64,000 bases of DNA, from contig JAFREQ010000012.1 in the NCBI GenBank assembly GCA_025331565.1, positions 11,832,501 through 11,896,500 on the forward strand, given 5' to 3'. Numbering within the stretch: position 1 is the stretch's first letter; every line of letters begins with the position of its first letter. Origin of the DNA: Holacanthus passer. Taxonomy: Eukaryota; Chordata; Actinopteri; Pomacanthidae. Both the position numbers and the translations under genes were made by a program. The notes under the pieces were generated by a model. That model searched no databases and had not been told where the DNA came from. It saw only the letters and a program-made list of their open reading frames with translations. This document shows, one piece after another, positions 1-11,995 of this stretch.

Positions 1-94
1 AATTAAACCTCATACATCTTTGCATGACACTACATTTGCACTACATTTGCAATATGTGGCATTTGTGGTTACTAGTGATGCTTGACATATAAAT

Positions 95-373
95 TCACAT
101 CCAAAACATATTTCAAAAACATATGATTGTTATAGAATAAACTACCGAACAGTATGTAAATAACTTAAAATTACATCCACCTCAGACAGCTGCAACATTA
201 AAATGCTGCTTTCATGCTAATCCATCATAACAATAACCCAGTTATTTAAAATATGTAAAAATCTAAGACGCATTCTGATGAATATATTTATGTACTTGTA
301 AGTGGTGAATTTTTAAACTGTGGCCTTGCAACTTTTATTAAAGTAAAGGATATAAATACTTCTTCCACAGTTG
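95..373 (+). repeat. 3' half of teleost interspersed repeat (family A)
   Basis: AT-rich stretch ending in an AAGTAAAGGATATAAATACT-type block followed by CTTCTTCCAC. I recognise this as the tail half of a repeat that is very common in percomorph fish. Complete copies begin CAGTGGTGGAA and end TTCCACCACTG, like a hAT-type non-autonomous element. The head half is not seen here and may be missing or left of the window. Related pieces lie at 19331-19870 and 45466-45613. Family naming is from memory of the pattern, not from a database search. Confidence 0.5.
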
Positions 374-414
374 ATCAGTTGATCAATAGAAATTCTATTC
401 TCACCAATTTAGAT

Positions 415-560
415 AATGGTAATTTATTAAACAAAAAATTTCGAACTTTTGCTTATTCCAGTTTCTGAAAATGTGAGCATTTACAGCTGTTCTCTGTTTT
501 ATGCCATTGGTGTTGCTGCCGTTTGACAAATAATTGACAGAAACAACAAAAAATGAGCCA
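415..560 (+). repeat. Diverged teleost interspersed repeat (family B)
   Basis: Contains the degenerate core 'TTCCAGTTTCTGAAAATGTG' followed by 'CTCTGTTTTATG' and a 'TTTGACAAATAATTGACAGA' tail. The same order of blocks appears at 5535-5800, 11025-11290, 19575-19780 and 43465-44340, so this is one dispersed family. No coding capacity is seen. Confidence 0.45.
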
Positions 561-1455
561 AAATTAATTAATGAATTTAGCCTTAAAACTAAAATAAACT
601 AAACAAGACAAATAAACTAAAAACTAAATCAATTTGATATTACTTCCCATTATATACCATCTGTCTTAAATGGTGGGCACAGCACATCACTGCAAACATG
701 ACTTTATAAAACTCCATGTGCCTGAGTTGAAAATGTCAACTTCCTAAAGGTTTGGATTATTTCAGGCAACCAGTCAACCTGCAGACACTAACTGACCTAT
801 GAGTGTCTTCAGTCTGTTGGCTCAGACACAGGAGTCAAGTGCCAGCTTGTGGACCATTTGGGAGCCACGGAGGGGGCTGAAGCTTCTCAAGTAACTGCCA
901 GTTGTTAGAAGTTAGAAAATTACCTGAACAGACTTTTGCAAACCTGTGACCGAAATGCTTAAATTCACCCAGACCTGGCCACATGAGGACACACACAAAC
1001 AGATAGATAGATGGACAGACGGTCAGGGTCAGAGGTCAAAGAGCAGAGGGCAGAGGAAGCATTTGGGACACGGGGAGATGAGGGGAGGAGAACAGGAGTG
1101 AGGAAAGGAAGAAAGGATGGAGGGAAGGAGGGTGCTGACAGGCTGCATACAGCTGCGCTTTGCCCCCCACTGAAACCAAGGGCCATTCCTCTCTGTCAGT
1201 CATGCTAATGCAGAGGGAAATTATAGGAATTGTCTTTCTGTCTGTGTGTTTGTGGGAGATGGGAGAGATTTGGCACTGGCACAACAGTGTCACTTCCTGG
1301 AGTTGAACCTCCCGTCTCTTTGTCACTCTTTCACCCACTTCACACAGACATTAAAAAGAACATATATACATGCAAAATGGTTGTTATGCATAGTGTCATA
1401 TCATCATGTTGCCATCTTTCCCTTTGTTATAGCCCTCCACCCTGCCTTCCGCCTG

Positions 1456-1488
<33 letters not shown>

Positions 1489-1863
1489 GAGGTGGTGATA
1501 AATAAACAAAGAGCCCTATAAAACACTAATTGGTGCGTCAGTCTAACAGGAAAGTTGGAATTCGCACTCCCGCCCTGTGGTGATGTGTCTATATTCAGAA
1601 CAATAGTGACATTTGACAAGTATTTGAAAAACCTTCCTATGTGTGTGTGTGTGTGAGAGAGAGAGAGATAAAAAGCAGCGTTGTGTTCTGCAGTCATCTC
1701 ATACAGTCATCTCTCTGGGTGCCCTTATGTGATGATAGGAATTCCAGGTGTGCCCTGGCAAGTCATCTAATGGGAATTGGATATTAACGACAGACGGCTC
1801 TGACCCAGCACGCGCACATGCACGCTCTCTCTCTCGCTCTCTCTCACACACGCACACACACAC
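1456..1863. repeat. Cluster of CA/GT and GA microsatellites in crabp2 intron 1
   Basis: Three simple-sequence tracts: (CA)n at about 1456-1484, (GT)n followed by (GA)n at about 1640-1668, and a CT/CA tract at about 1828-1863. They lie downstream of crabp2 exon 1 and so inside its first intron. Protein-like reading frames across them are only dinucleotide-repeat translation. Confidence 0.85.
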
Positions 1864-2342
1864 TGACGCCTGTCCAGACTCCAAATGCACCAGTTTTGTG
1901 AATCTCAGCAGCAGGTGTTTGTCATTTCCCCCCGACTGTCACTTCAGATAATGATGTGACTGTATCGTGCCATAACGGTCCTCTTCAACAACCCCCCCCC
2001 ACACACACAATCGGACGCTGTGGCACAGACAGATGTGCCGCCGTTTGTCTCTATTGTGTTTGCAGGGGAGGCCAAAGGGAGAGAGGAGAGGAACAAGGGG
2101 GTGATGCTGGCTGGGGGCCAAGCGCTGAATTTTTAGGTCCCGCAGAATGACAAAGACCCCCCACCCACGCCACGCAGAGGGAGATCCTGGCTGGTGCACG
2201 GACACAGAGGAGGATCTGACCTCCACCGTGCTGAGAGAGCTACAGTCCGAGCTGACACATCTCATCTGTGTCACTGCGCGCAGACAGGGAAGCTGTGGCG
2301 CAAATTAACCACTTTTCTTAATCCTCATTTTTGATCACTTAC

Positions 2343-2424
2343 CCAACTTTTTCAGGAGTTCCTCGAAGTTGTCAGAGCTCTTCATCTCCCAGGTGCCGGA
2401 GAAATCAGGGATCTTGCGCTCCAT
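2343..2424 (-). CDS. crabp2: Cellular retinoic acid-binding protein, exon 1 only (partial)
   Basis: The family (intracellular lipid-binding proteins) carries retinoic acid through the cytosol to nuclear receptors and to degrading enzymes. The minus strand from ATG at 2424-2422 reads MERKIPDFSGTWEMKSSDNF, then EELLKKLG, and stops at a strong donor (GTAAGT, GT at 2342-2341). This is the first beta strand and start of the helix lid of CRABP, and the split after 27 codons plus 1 nt fits the conserved phase of FABP-family intron 1. The four extra N-terminal residues before the PDF/PNF motif are, as I recall, typical of fish crabp2. Exons 2-4 were not found at 1-2340, so intron 1 exceeds 2.3 kb and the gene runs off the left edge. 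The crabp1/crabp2 choice rests on about 28 residues, so the paralogue (and a/b copy) is uncertain. Confidence 0.8.
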
Positions 2425-2770
2425 GTTGCTCTGCAGGTGATTTTGCGGACAGGTGAACTCTCAGGTCCAAAGTGTGGTCCCTGTGTGTGTCAGAGGGGCT
2501 CCTGCTGTCCCTTGTGGATCTGGTCTGGATCTCCCTGTCCTCTTCTCTCTGTCCTCCTCCTCTCGATGACTGGCCCACTGTCACGCTGTCTCACCTTCGT
2601 GCCGGTGCGCCTGGAAGCGGCTGCGCAACAAATGAATGGCACAGAAAGCGAAGATACTTGTGCCGGGGTGCGCACGCCCCCTTTCCACGCGGACACGCCC
2701 AGCAGGCCCGCACATTACGGGCAGAGGTCCACGGTGCCTCAGCCTGACCACGCCCCCTGGAGGCAGCATG
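2425..2770 (-). promoter_or_regulatory. crabp2: crabp2 5'UTR and promoter region, GC-rich
   Basis: Immediately upstream of the crabp2 start codon on the minus strand. It is CpG- and C-rich compared with its surroundings and holds CACGCCCCC-type GC/KLF boxes near 2686-2700 and 2745-2757. Three hexamers resembling nuclear-receptor half-sites lie at 2435-2440 (AGGTGA), 2451-2456 (AGGTGA) and 2463-2468 (AGGTCC). No TATA box is evident. The transcription start was not located, so part of this is probably 5'UTR. A plus-strand frame through this region (2437-2874) is judged non-coding. Confidence 0.45.
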
Positions 2771-3061
2771 TGCTGAGCTTTTGGAGAAGGTTGGTGTCTT
2801 GGATGAGCCAAAGTGTGTGCTCCCTGGAGCAACCTCTGCAGACTGGATGTGATATGAAATGTTTAGGTGCATGATGTGTTTTGCTGTTGTGATGCAGACA
2901 GTGAACGCAGGAGTGAAGCAGTGACTTCAGTAAACATTGCTGGTGCAAAGCAAGGGAGGATGTCAGGCGGGAAAGTCTGTTGACAGGACATGTCGTCTTG
3001 GCAGGGCGGTGTGAAGGAAGAACCAGCCAGCTCCAGACTGGCAGACTGGATGGATGGCAGA

Positions 3062-3067
3062 GAATGT

Positions 3068-3113
<46 letters not shown>

Positions 3114-3262
3114 GGGATAGGGTGTGTGTGAGAAAGTGAGAGATAGGGTGTGTGTTTGTGAGAGTGTGTGTGAGTGAGTGAGAGACACAGTTTGTGTGTT
3201 TGTGTGAGAGAGAGTGTGTGTGTGTGTGAGTGAGAGAGAGAGAGAGCGTGTGTGTGTGTGTG
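3062..3262. repeat. Long compound GT/GA microsatellite
   Basis: About 200 bp made almost wholly of alternating (GT)n and (GA)n blocks, interrupted by short GTGTGTTTGTG units. It starts about 640 bp upstream of the crabp2 start codon. Such tracts are polymorphic and can adopt non-B DNA forms. Confidence 0.9.
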
Positions 3263-5429
3263 AGGAGAGGCCAAGTTCAACCCACTCCCCCAGCCTCCTG
3301 TGCACCACGGCACTGTGTCATAAAAATAAAAGCGGTGGTAATGGGATACAGCTCCTGGCCTCGACTGGTGGGCTATCCATTTAACAGGGCCTGCGTCAGA
3401 GGAAAAAACACCCCGTACCCATGAGGGAGGCAGAGCAGAGACAGAGAGAGAGAGAGAGAGAGGCAGAGATTAAAATAAGAGGTGGGATTGGAGCAGGTCT
3501 CCTCAGAGCTTTGTGCCCCCCGCTGCTCGGACGGAAGAAAGGGGAGAGAGGAGGAGGAGACTGCAGTGGGCAGACGGGCCTGTGGGGCAGGGTCAGGGGC
3601 CCTGGGAGGTCGGGGGTAGTCCTATAAAGAGCATGCACACACACTCACACACACACACACACACACAGTATGTACGAGCTGATGATGGATGGCACCGGGA
3701 CAAAGCCGACGTTAACTATTGACTCTTGATGGATGATCCCATCCGCTGCGCTGCACGGCGAATTAGAGGTAAACTGGACAACTTTGAGGGGGAGGGATCG
3801 AGACCTGAGGCTACACACCGGCTCAGTGTCAGACTTACAACAAAGACACACTGACTAACTAAGGTGAATCACAGCCTCAGATTGATATTTGGCAACGTGA
3901 TACAAGCTTTTGCACACAGACCTGCATCCAAATCCAGAGCCTTGCAACAGGCCCTTCAGCTCTCTTTGATGTGAACTAAGCTGGCTCCCATTGTTTCCTT
4001 CATCAGCACACACACACACATACACACACACACTCTTCATTGGCCACACACCGTGCCACAATCACAGCATGTCCTCACAAGTCACTCCTGGTCCAAACAA
4101 CAGAGGTGAGCCATTAGAGCCATGTCAGAGCTGTAATTTCCTCTCCCATCCTCTCTTTCTCTTTCCTGTCATTTACTTGTTGCTGCTGACTCGCGGTCGT
4201 TAACTCTTTAACTTCTCAGAAAATATCAATTTACAATTCAATCAATTTAAAGGCGAGATGGGTCCACACCTAATACAGGAGTATATACATTCAGGCTCAG
4301 CATCAGTCTGCCTCGCTGCTGCTCCGGTGGTCTGTTGAACGCGGTCTGTTCAGAAAGAGGGAATTGATCATTGCCCCCGGTTTGAAAGTGACTGATGCAA
4401 ACACAAAGGTCACAATAGAGAGCTGTCTGCTGATGGGAATATTCATCTTCAGCCTCACCGCGGGCCAATAGCACATCACCACGGCACAGCAAGAAATGCA
4501 TCAAAGGCCGCTGAATCAAACAGGCGACAGCGACGGCCTCGCCCATCTCGCGTGCGTGCCATTCAGAGGGGGCTTGATAAAGAGCTCTGAAATGTGTGTG
4601 ATGCTGCATGTCAGCACGTGATGACAAAGCACCGCTCAGCATTCAGACCCACTCGACCGTGCTCTGCTCCTCTCAACCTCTCTCTCTCTCTCCACTCTTT
4701 CCTTCCCTCCATTCCCCCCTTTCCTTTCTGCCTCTCCTTTACCTCACGCAACTTTCTCTCTGCACCCCCCCTCCCCTTTTCTTCCTCCTCCTCCTGTCAA
4801 GCTTTTGTTCTTTTGTGCTGCTCTGACACATTCCTCAAGCACGCTGAAGAGAGGGAGAAGGGGAAAACAGAAGGATGGAAAGGAGAAGAAAGAAAAGGGG
4901 GGAAAAGTTAGTGAGAAAGTTAGAGACTGGAGCGCAGGTCATTTTTTATCTCATTGTTGTGGAGGAAGGGATGGGGAGAGTGAGTCAGCAAAGAGAGAGC
5001 TGGGAGATCAAAGACAAACAGATAGTGACAGAGATGGAGGGGTTGAGAAACAGAGGAAGAATGAAGGCGATATGCAAAGAGAGACTCCTCTGTCTTTGGA
5101 GGTGTAAGAAGTATTAGTTTGCTCCTCCGGTGCCAACTTTATTTCACTCAACTTCATTTCCTTATTTCCTTACTATTATCCGCCCGTATACTGTTCACCT
5201 CTTTTGTTCTGTCGTCTTCATCTTTCTGTGTTCCCTCTCATACCAAGAAGCTCATCGGTAACTGATATCACCAGCGCAGAGATTCACAGCCTGCATCATG
5301 TGCAAGCCAAACAAAGTGGCTTGTTTACAAGAATGTTTGACTCTTATCAGCCTGAGTTCACGGCAAAGACACGCTCGACGGCAACAGAAAAGAACGAGAG
5401 AACATCATTTTCTCTCATGGAAATCCTGA

Positions 5430-5500
5430 TACTATATAATATATTATATATTATTATATATATTATATATATATTATATATAATATTTTATATATTATGT
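5430..5500. repeat. AT-rich TATATAT/ATTATAT microsatellite
   Basis: Nearly pure A/T with TATAT and TTATA units for about 70 bp. It directly precedes a family B repeat. Confidence 0.85.
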
Positions 5501-5534
5501 GTTTATATATGTCATAGTGCTGACAATGCTGAAT

Positions 5535-5800
5535 TAAATTATTAATGAGGAAATGAATCAGCAACTGTTTTGATAATTGTTGAAGAGCCTTATCTGGCCA
5601 AAAGTCCATTGTGAGGATTTGCTGCTTCTCTCTGTTTTATATCGTTTCAAATTGAATATCTTTGGGTTATAAACTCTTGGTTGGACAAAACAAGCAATTT
5701 AAAGGCATCATTGTGGATACTGAGTATATAGATATGATTTTATAGTCAGTCAGTTAATCAAAAAAAATGATGAACTTTATCGACAAAAATCATTACCTCC
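5535..5800 (+). repeat. Teleost interspersed repeat (family B)
   Basis: Blocks in order: AACTGTTTTGATAATTGTTG, GTGAGGATTTGCTGCTTCTC, AAATTGAATATCTTTGGGTT, GGACAAAACAAGCAATTTAA, then a GTCAGTTAATCA tail. The same order occurs at 11025-11290. It is a non-coding dispersed repeat, common in percomorph genomes from my recollection. Confidence 0.6.
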
Positions 5801-8384
5801 AGTTCTTATCAATCTATGTAATCTTTTTGTCTTACTGTTTTTCTGTCATTGTAAAAACATGAATGAGCAGTAGAGTGACATAATTAGCTCCCTCTCTGTC
5901 TCTTTGGTTTCGTTGGGCCTCTGTCTCACTGAAATCAGACTGAGCCTTGTATCAACCCTCACACCGGGGTGAACTATCCAATATCTCCACTCTCACTTCC
6001 TCTTGTGCTGCTTATTGTTTCCTATTTCCTCTCCTCATTCAAATGGCACTGATTTGAATCATATCTGTGGAACATCCAAGCTGTCCACAGACCATTTATT
6101 GTCCAAAGGGGAGCTTATCTGGGTGTGGAATGGGAAACTGCATGCACCACATTACACTTGATGAAACATTTGCTATTTCACATCATGGTGCTGTGTAATA
6201 TTTGTGTCAAATTCGAGTTGCATTTGCAATATTTGAAAAGGAGCAACTTGTCTGGACAAGTGGGAGTTTGTGCATGTGAGAGTAGTAAAGTCACACTTCA
6301 GTAGCATTCTCCACTTTATCATCCAGATGACCTCCAGTAAAATCCACTCACCCCACTAACCCTGTAATCCCAGATGTGAACTTGACCCTGGCCTTCCCCA
6401 CCGCCAACTTCTGGAAGTCATTATTGCTGGCCTTTACCCTCAGAGGAAGCCGCTGGACAAGATGTGCACATGCATGCAGACAAAAGTGCCACATATTACA
6501 GTATCTTTCTCTTCTGATTTACTTCTGTGGCAATGGGGGGTGAGGACCTCCTCAAGAGGTCATGTAATAAATCTGACACATTGAGAGAAGATTAACTGGA
6601 CAGGAAAGAAGAAAACTGTACTGTGACACAAAGTGGTGTCTTTTTCCGTAATCTTTGCTCTTTCCTTGTGAAATACTCGACAGCTCTACCTCCTCCAGCC
6701 TCAGAAGAATTGCAGCCTGACATGCAGAAGTCTCTCGTGACTCATGGGCATAAACAGTGACAGACGCCGAGTTTGAAAGAGGACGTTGCATTTTAAGAGG
6801 TCACAAACCAAAAAGCTTGGAAGCCACTGCTCTGTGTGGCTTGCACAACAGTTGCACAACAAACAGCCACAGTGACACACACGCATTCACAGCCAAAAGT
6901 GTGTGCAGCGCTGTGGGCTGCTGGCATGCTGACCCACCAAAGCATGTGGGTTTGATTAGAGGAGAGGAGATGGCAGCATTTAACTATGGATGTGGAAATG
7001 AGAGGCAGGGAATGAGGGAGGCCAGACAGCAGATAAGAAAAGAGGAACTGAGACTGAGAGTCGAATGAATGTGCAGGAGGTCCATGTGTGTTTGTAATAT
7101 TGTGGTGAAGAGTAATATTTGTAATCACAGCTTGCCAAAAACTTATGAAAACAAAAAGTGAGGGCAAAAGTTCATTGTTTCACGACAAGACAAGGCCAGT
7201 CTTGTGTGAATGCTGTAAGTACAGGACGCCTCTGCTTTGTCTGCACGAATCTGTGTGTGTGTGTGTGCTCATGCATGCATGTGTGTGTTGAAATTCACCA
7301 GAAATTTGTTACTCATTTATTTTCCTTCTCAAAATCATATCTTACAGGAATCAGAAAGACAGAGTCATCACTTAATATCCGGCCCACATGCATCACGTCA
7401 CTGTTCCCTGGAATTTGTGTATTTAAAGCATCAGTATATGAGAGCGGACAGTGTGTGTACATGAGACTAAACCTCCAGATGCCTGGGCAGTTGCACCCAG
7501 ACGCCTGTATTACTCACACTCTATTCCTTTTGTCCTTCAGCCCCCCGCCCCAACTCCTAAAATCTCTCTCCTCCCTCCCCCTCGAGTCTTTGTGGTTCTA
7601 ATTATCGTGCTCATTTGTTATGAGTTGGTCTGGACGGAGGGAGAGCGAGAGCTGAGAGGGGTTATATTAGGAAGGAGAAGAGATGAAGACGTGTTGGCAT
7701 ATAAAAAAAAAAGTTTATTTTGTTGAAGTTATTTTAAATTTAGTCCCACTCGTGTGTCCGTCTCCTCCAAACCTCCCTTCTGTTTTTGCACTTTGTCCAC
7801 CCTGACGCTGCCACCTACAGTTTAACGAGCCCACGGGCCCCTCCGAGGTGCGACGTGACAACAGCATTGTAAAACAGCTTTGTATAGGCTGAACGATGCT
7901 GAATTGCTTCACGCTCAACAGGAAGACAGAGGACAACAGAAGGGAAGGAGTGAGAAGAAGAGAGGAGAAACGGGAGGTCAGATACGTGAATAAAGGAAGT
8001 GATGGAGATGGAGATGTTGGAGGCTTGTGTGAAGTACAGTGAGCCGAAGTGGACGAGAGAAGAGGTGGGATGGAGGGAGAGCTGAGAAGAAAAACAAGCG
8101 CCGGTTCCCATACTTTCATTGCTTTTCACCTTATTTTATGTCCATGTGTTTTGTTTTCCCTAAAAACCGCAAAAAGTTCAATAAAAGTGCAGCCGTGCTT
8201 CTTTTTTTTTTTTTAATCTCATTACTCCTCCTTCTTGCATCCGACTGCTCGGCCCCTCCACCCTCACACCGCCTCTCACTCTGCACTCATTCTTTTATTC
8301 TCCCGTTGCCTTTCCTCTTTGACCTGAGTCAACGATTGTTATTCGTTTTGCTTTTTCCTCAGCCGTGATTGTGTGTGTCAGCAG

Positions 8385-8496
8385 TCAGTGTGTGTGTGTG
8401 TGTGTGTTCAGTAGACAGTGTTCATGACTTTGTGCATGTGTTGATGTGTATGTGTCTGAATGTGTGGATTTGTGCACATGTGACTGTGTGTGTGTA

Positions 8497-8527
<31 letters not shown>
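8385..8527. repeat. GT and GA microsatellites
   Basis: (GT)n at about 8387-8407, GT-rich spacer, then (GT)n followed by (GA)n at about 8487-8526. Confidence 0.85.
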
Positions 8528-11024
8528 CCCTATAATGATATCATGGATTAGGAATGGCCATAGTTGAATGCTTCACTGGAGGTCAACCTCTGGTCACTGT
8601 TACTGTATGTGACCAGTCTGGGTCCCTAAAGTCCTACCTAGTGAAATTATAACATTTTTCTGTGTTTTATTGTTTCTTAAACGTCAACGAACAGCACTCA
8701 GCAGACATATTATTCCCTGCAGCCTCTGGGCAGAACACAGAAAAATAAAATCAGGTTTAGCTGCATCCTGTGATTTCTTCATGATCCTATGACTCTGCCA
8801 ACGGCCTGTGAGAAAATGAAAGGATAACAAGCAAATCGGAAAGCTGAATTATAAACTTGTATTCCTCTGTGTCTGCAGCAGAATCACGAGGCAGAAAATT
8901 CTATAACTACAGAGGAGGGCTGCATTTCTTTGCCAAGGGATCATCTATAGGCACAACTCCCAGCTCAGACACGTGCAGTTGGTGCCCAGAGCTTCACTGT
9001 GCAACAATTTAACAAACATTTTCCGTGTTAAATTTTAAACGTGACCACTTTTATAACAGTGTTGTGCTGCAACTGCACACTTACATCCTGCAAAAATAAG
9101 AGCTTGTCCGTGGCTTTAGATACTAATGTTTCATCTCTCATCATTGTGAGATTTACGAAAGCTTAGTTTCAATGATCACAGTGTCTGCAGTTATTTCCAC
9201 TGAGCACTGGGAATGAAATGAGTGGAAGTAAAGACAGGCAGGTTCAATGTCTCACAGAAAGCATTTTCAGGCAACAGGTGAAAAGGTTTCCGCTTATCTT
9301 CTGATGGAAATGTGCAAAAGTAATCATACCACAGTAATGCAATGTTTGCAGAAGTACAAAATACAAAAATGTTGTGGGACAGATGGGCAGGTCTGGCCAA
9401 AGATCAGGTTGCTCAGGTTTCACTCTGGGACTTCTGTGGGAAGTAATAAGTTACTCTTCTGCCATCTAGTGGTGAAAAGAAGGCATTGTCACATCTGCTG
9501 ACTCAGACCTGGAACCTTTTGGCTCTTTTAAATGGGAGCTGTCTGGGCATGTGCAGCTAAGGTGACCAGCTGTAACTAGGTGGTGGCTCAGAAAGGAGAT
9601 GACTCATTTTCGGTATCTGTGTCATGTAGGTTTGGCCCCTTCAGGAGACGAGTGGCAGGTCCTGAGTCTATTAACTCCAGGTGAACACAGATTATGACAG
9701 ATTCTTTCATCCCATAGACACCCACGTAAGTATTGGACCCAACAAGCCACATATCTTTCGAACATTCTGACACTGAAATGGTTGTAACAATATTAAGTAT
9801 ATTAAGCTAGCAGATAAAAATGAGCAGCAAAATAGGCAACAATAAATTTGTACTGTATCTAGTGTTGATTGCTTTGTTCACAAGCCAATCTGCGTTCATC
9901 CATCCACACGATGTTCACGACACTTTTAACACTTCCAACCACGCCCTCTTAGGAGACAGGGTGTGTATATCAGTCTAAAGCCTGATAGCCTGCCACATTT
10001 TACTAAATAAACCTGTGCATTATCAACAACCATAAACTAATAACTAATTCTAACTAATGCAAAGACAATGTACAGAGAACGATGAAGGAAGGAAGAAACC
10101 AGCTCATGTCTGCCCGGGGAGAGAGTAAGAGGTTAAATTTCAAAGGATTAAAAGTCTGGTTTAAGGAATAAAGAGTTACTCAACACAGGCCTCCAGCATG
10201 GTTAAACACAATAATCTTTGTGGAAAAGAGAGAGTGATGAAAACATCTATCCATATAATCTACTGACACATACCTGGCAGATGATTTGTGTGCTCAAATA
10301 TTGGGTATGTAAACATTTGCAGATGTGGGGGAAAAAAAGCAAACACAGAAAAAGCAAAGGTACCTGATCAGCTTCAGCTGACATCCACAATTCTGAAAAC
10401 AGTTTACATGTAAAAATTCTTAGGTAAGAGAAACGTGACCTTTGACCTCTTTTGGTTGACAAAAGATTTTTGCATTATGTCCATCATCTGTGTGTTGACG
10501 GTCCCAGCATATGAGGACAGCATTTTGAGGCTAATGAATAGCGTGTGTGAAATAATCTGATGGTCTAATATTCCATATGTTTTCGGTCATCTACGCTGCT
10601 CAATTATCTAAGCAAAGAAAAATGAATTTCTCAAATTAGTTTGTCTGTCAAGTTATGCCATTCAATCTGTTCACCTTTACAGTTGCATTATAGATCTGGA
10701 TCCCAGTCTTTGAAAAACTCTGAGTGTGCCAGTTGTGGATCGAAGTCAACACTTCTTTCATGATATTGGTTTCAGTATGGAACCAAACTATCTTATCAGA
10801 GAACCCTGTAAATCGCGACTGGGGCTGTTTTGTCTTTTCTGTGGTTTTGCTCATGTGCATATGACAGAGGTTCAACCCTGAAACCAGATCCTCACCCTGT
10901 ATGTTTTGGATGAATCACTCACTGTCACATTTACTCAATGTGAATGTGAATCATTGCCTCCCAGGACTAGTCGTGGTTTTGTTCTGGAAACTTTGACATT
11001 CTGACAAAATGTGACTTTGGTGGA

Positions 11025-11290
11025 GTTCAGAGTTGCAGCGATTAGTCGAATCGACAGAAAATTACTTGACAACTATTTTGATAATCAATCATTTCAGTCA
11101 TTTTTCAAGCAAAACTGTCGAACATTTGCTGGTTCTAGCTTCTTAAATGAAAGGATTTGTCCATTTTCTTTGTTATGTATGATTGTAAATAAAGCTTTTG
11201 GACTGTTTGACAAAAGAAGCAATTTGAAGACAGAAGTTTGGGCTCTGGGAAACTGCAGATTAATAAACAATGAAAATAATTGCAAGTTGC
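11025..11290 (+). repeat. Teleost interspersed repeat (family B), near-complete copy
   Basis: Starts AGAGTTGCAGCGATTAGTCG and includes GAAAATTACTTGACAACTAT, GCTGGTTCTAGCTTCTTAAA, GGATTTGTCCATTTTCTTTG, and an end at TGCAAGTTGCAGCCTCAG. The GTTGCAG near the start and GTTGCAGC at the end are in direct, not inverted, orientation. It is the best-preserved copy in the window and lies about 700 bp beyond the RNase stop codon. Confidence 0.6.
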
Positions 11291-11579
11291 AGCCTCAGTG
11301 AAGTTTGTATATGAACAACCTATTTACATGAGCTCTTAGTTTCAGTACAAATATTTACACTCCAGAGATGAACCAACATTTGTGCGATCTGTGACAATCC
11401 ACAAAAATAGTCTGACATTGACTATTGTCGACAGCTTGAGAGTTTCATCTTGACTTCTTTGCAGATTAACATTTGATTAACATCTGACATCATGATCAGG
11501 ATGAAGTTTTTACATTGATCTTTATCACATTTGACGTACTGAAAAGAAACAGCTGTGGATATTACCGTAGATGAATTCC

Positions 11580-11632
11580 AAATCCTTTTATTAAGTGTAG
11601 TTAAATCCCTTTTGTATGGCAGTTTTATTTAT
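11580..11632 (-). terminator. Candidate polyadenylation signals of the RNase-like gene
   Basis: On the minus strand two AATAAA hexamers occur about 370-415 nt past the stop codon (plus-strand TTTATT near 11586 and 11627). Either would give a normal-length 3'UTR. Cleavage position is not determined. Confidence 0.4.
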
Positions 11633-11995
11633 GTCCATTTAATGTAAAATACACACAACACTGTAAATTACTTTAATTCAGCATCAGATCTGTGCCCAAG
11701 CTGTAACTTTAAATTAAATAACCTGTTATTAGAGCACCAACACTCATTATTTCTGACATGTAAAACTTGAAAATACATAGACACAGGCATATAACAGTAG
11801 ACATTTGTTACAAAAATACATTTAAAAACTTTCAAATTCTTTTACACATACTGATATGTTGGTGATTTTATACTAAAACATTTCAAATTCAGTTTCAAGT
11901 CTACAAAAGGTTTTGCTCAAATGTGTTCAGGAGAGCAAAATGAATCCTCTGATAAAAAGCTTATTTGTCCTATCTAATTTCCAAATTAAAAAATG

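Larger units (their letters stand above)
2875..11024. other. Intergenic region between crabp2 and the RNase-like gene; no gene supported
   Basis: I see no conserved protein block with splice signals on either strand. The content is microsatellites (3444-3462 GA, 3640-3667 CA, 4008-4033 CA, 5430-5500 AT, 8385-8527 GT/GA), purine- or pyrimidine-rich tracts (4670-5060, 7900-8120), one family B repeat (5535-5800) and otherwise unremarkable AT-rich DNA. The GC-richer stretch 4300-4640 contains a CACGTG at 4614-4619 and might be a regulatory element, but only by analogy. Confidence 0.6.

Noticed and set aside
2437..2874. A 145-codon open frame on the plus strand, antisense to the crabp2 promoter
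   Set aside because: GC-rich promoter sequence tends to stay open by chance; other overlapping frames on both strands are equally open, and no family is recognised.
1456..3262. CRISPR-like regular repeats
   Set aside because: These are vertebrate microsatellites with no spacer structure.
2739..3313. Long Ser/His/Thr-rich frames on the minus strand
   Set aside because: They are translations of GT/GA dinucleotide repeats.
4247..4642. A 131-codon open frame on the minus strand
   Set aside because: No signal peptide, domain, splice context or recognisable homology; the composition fits chance openness in a GC-richer patch.
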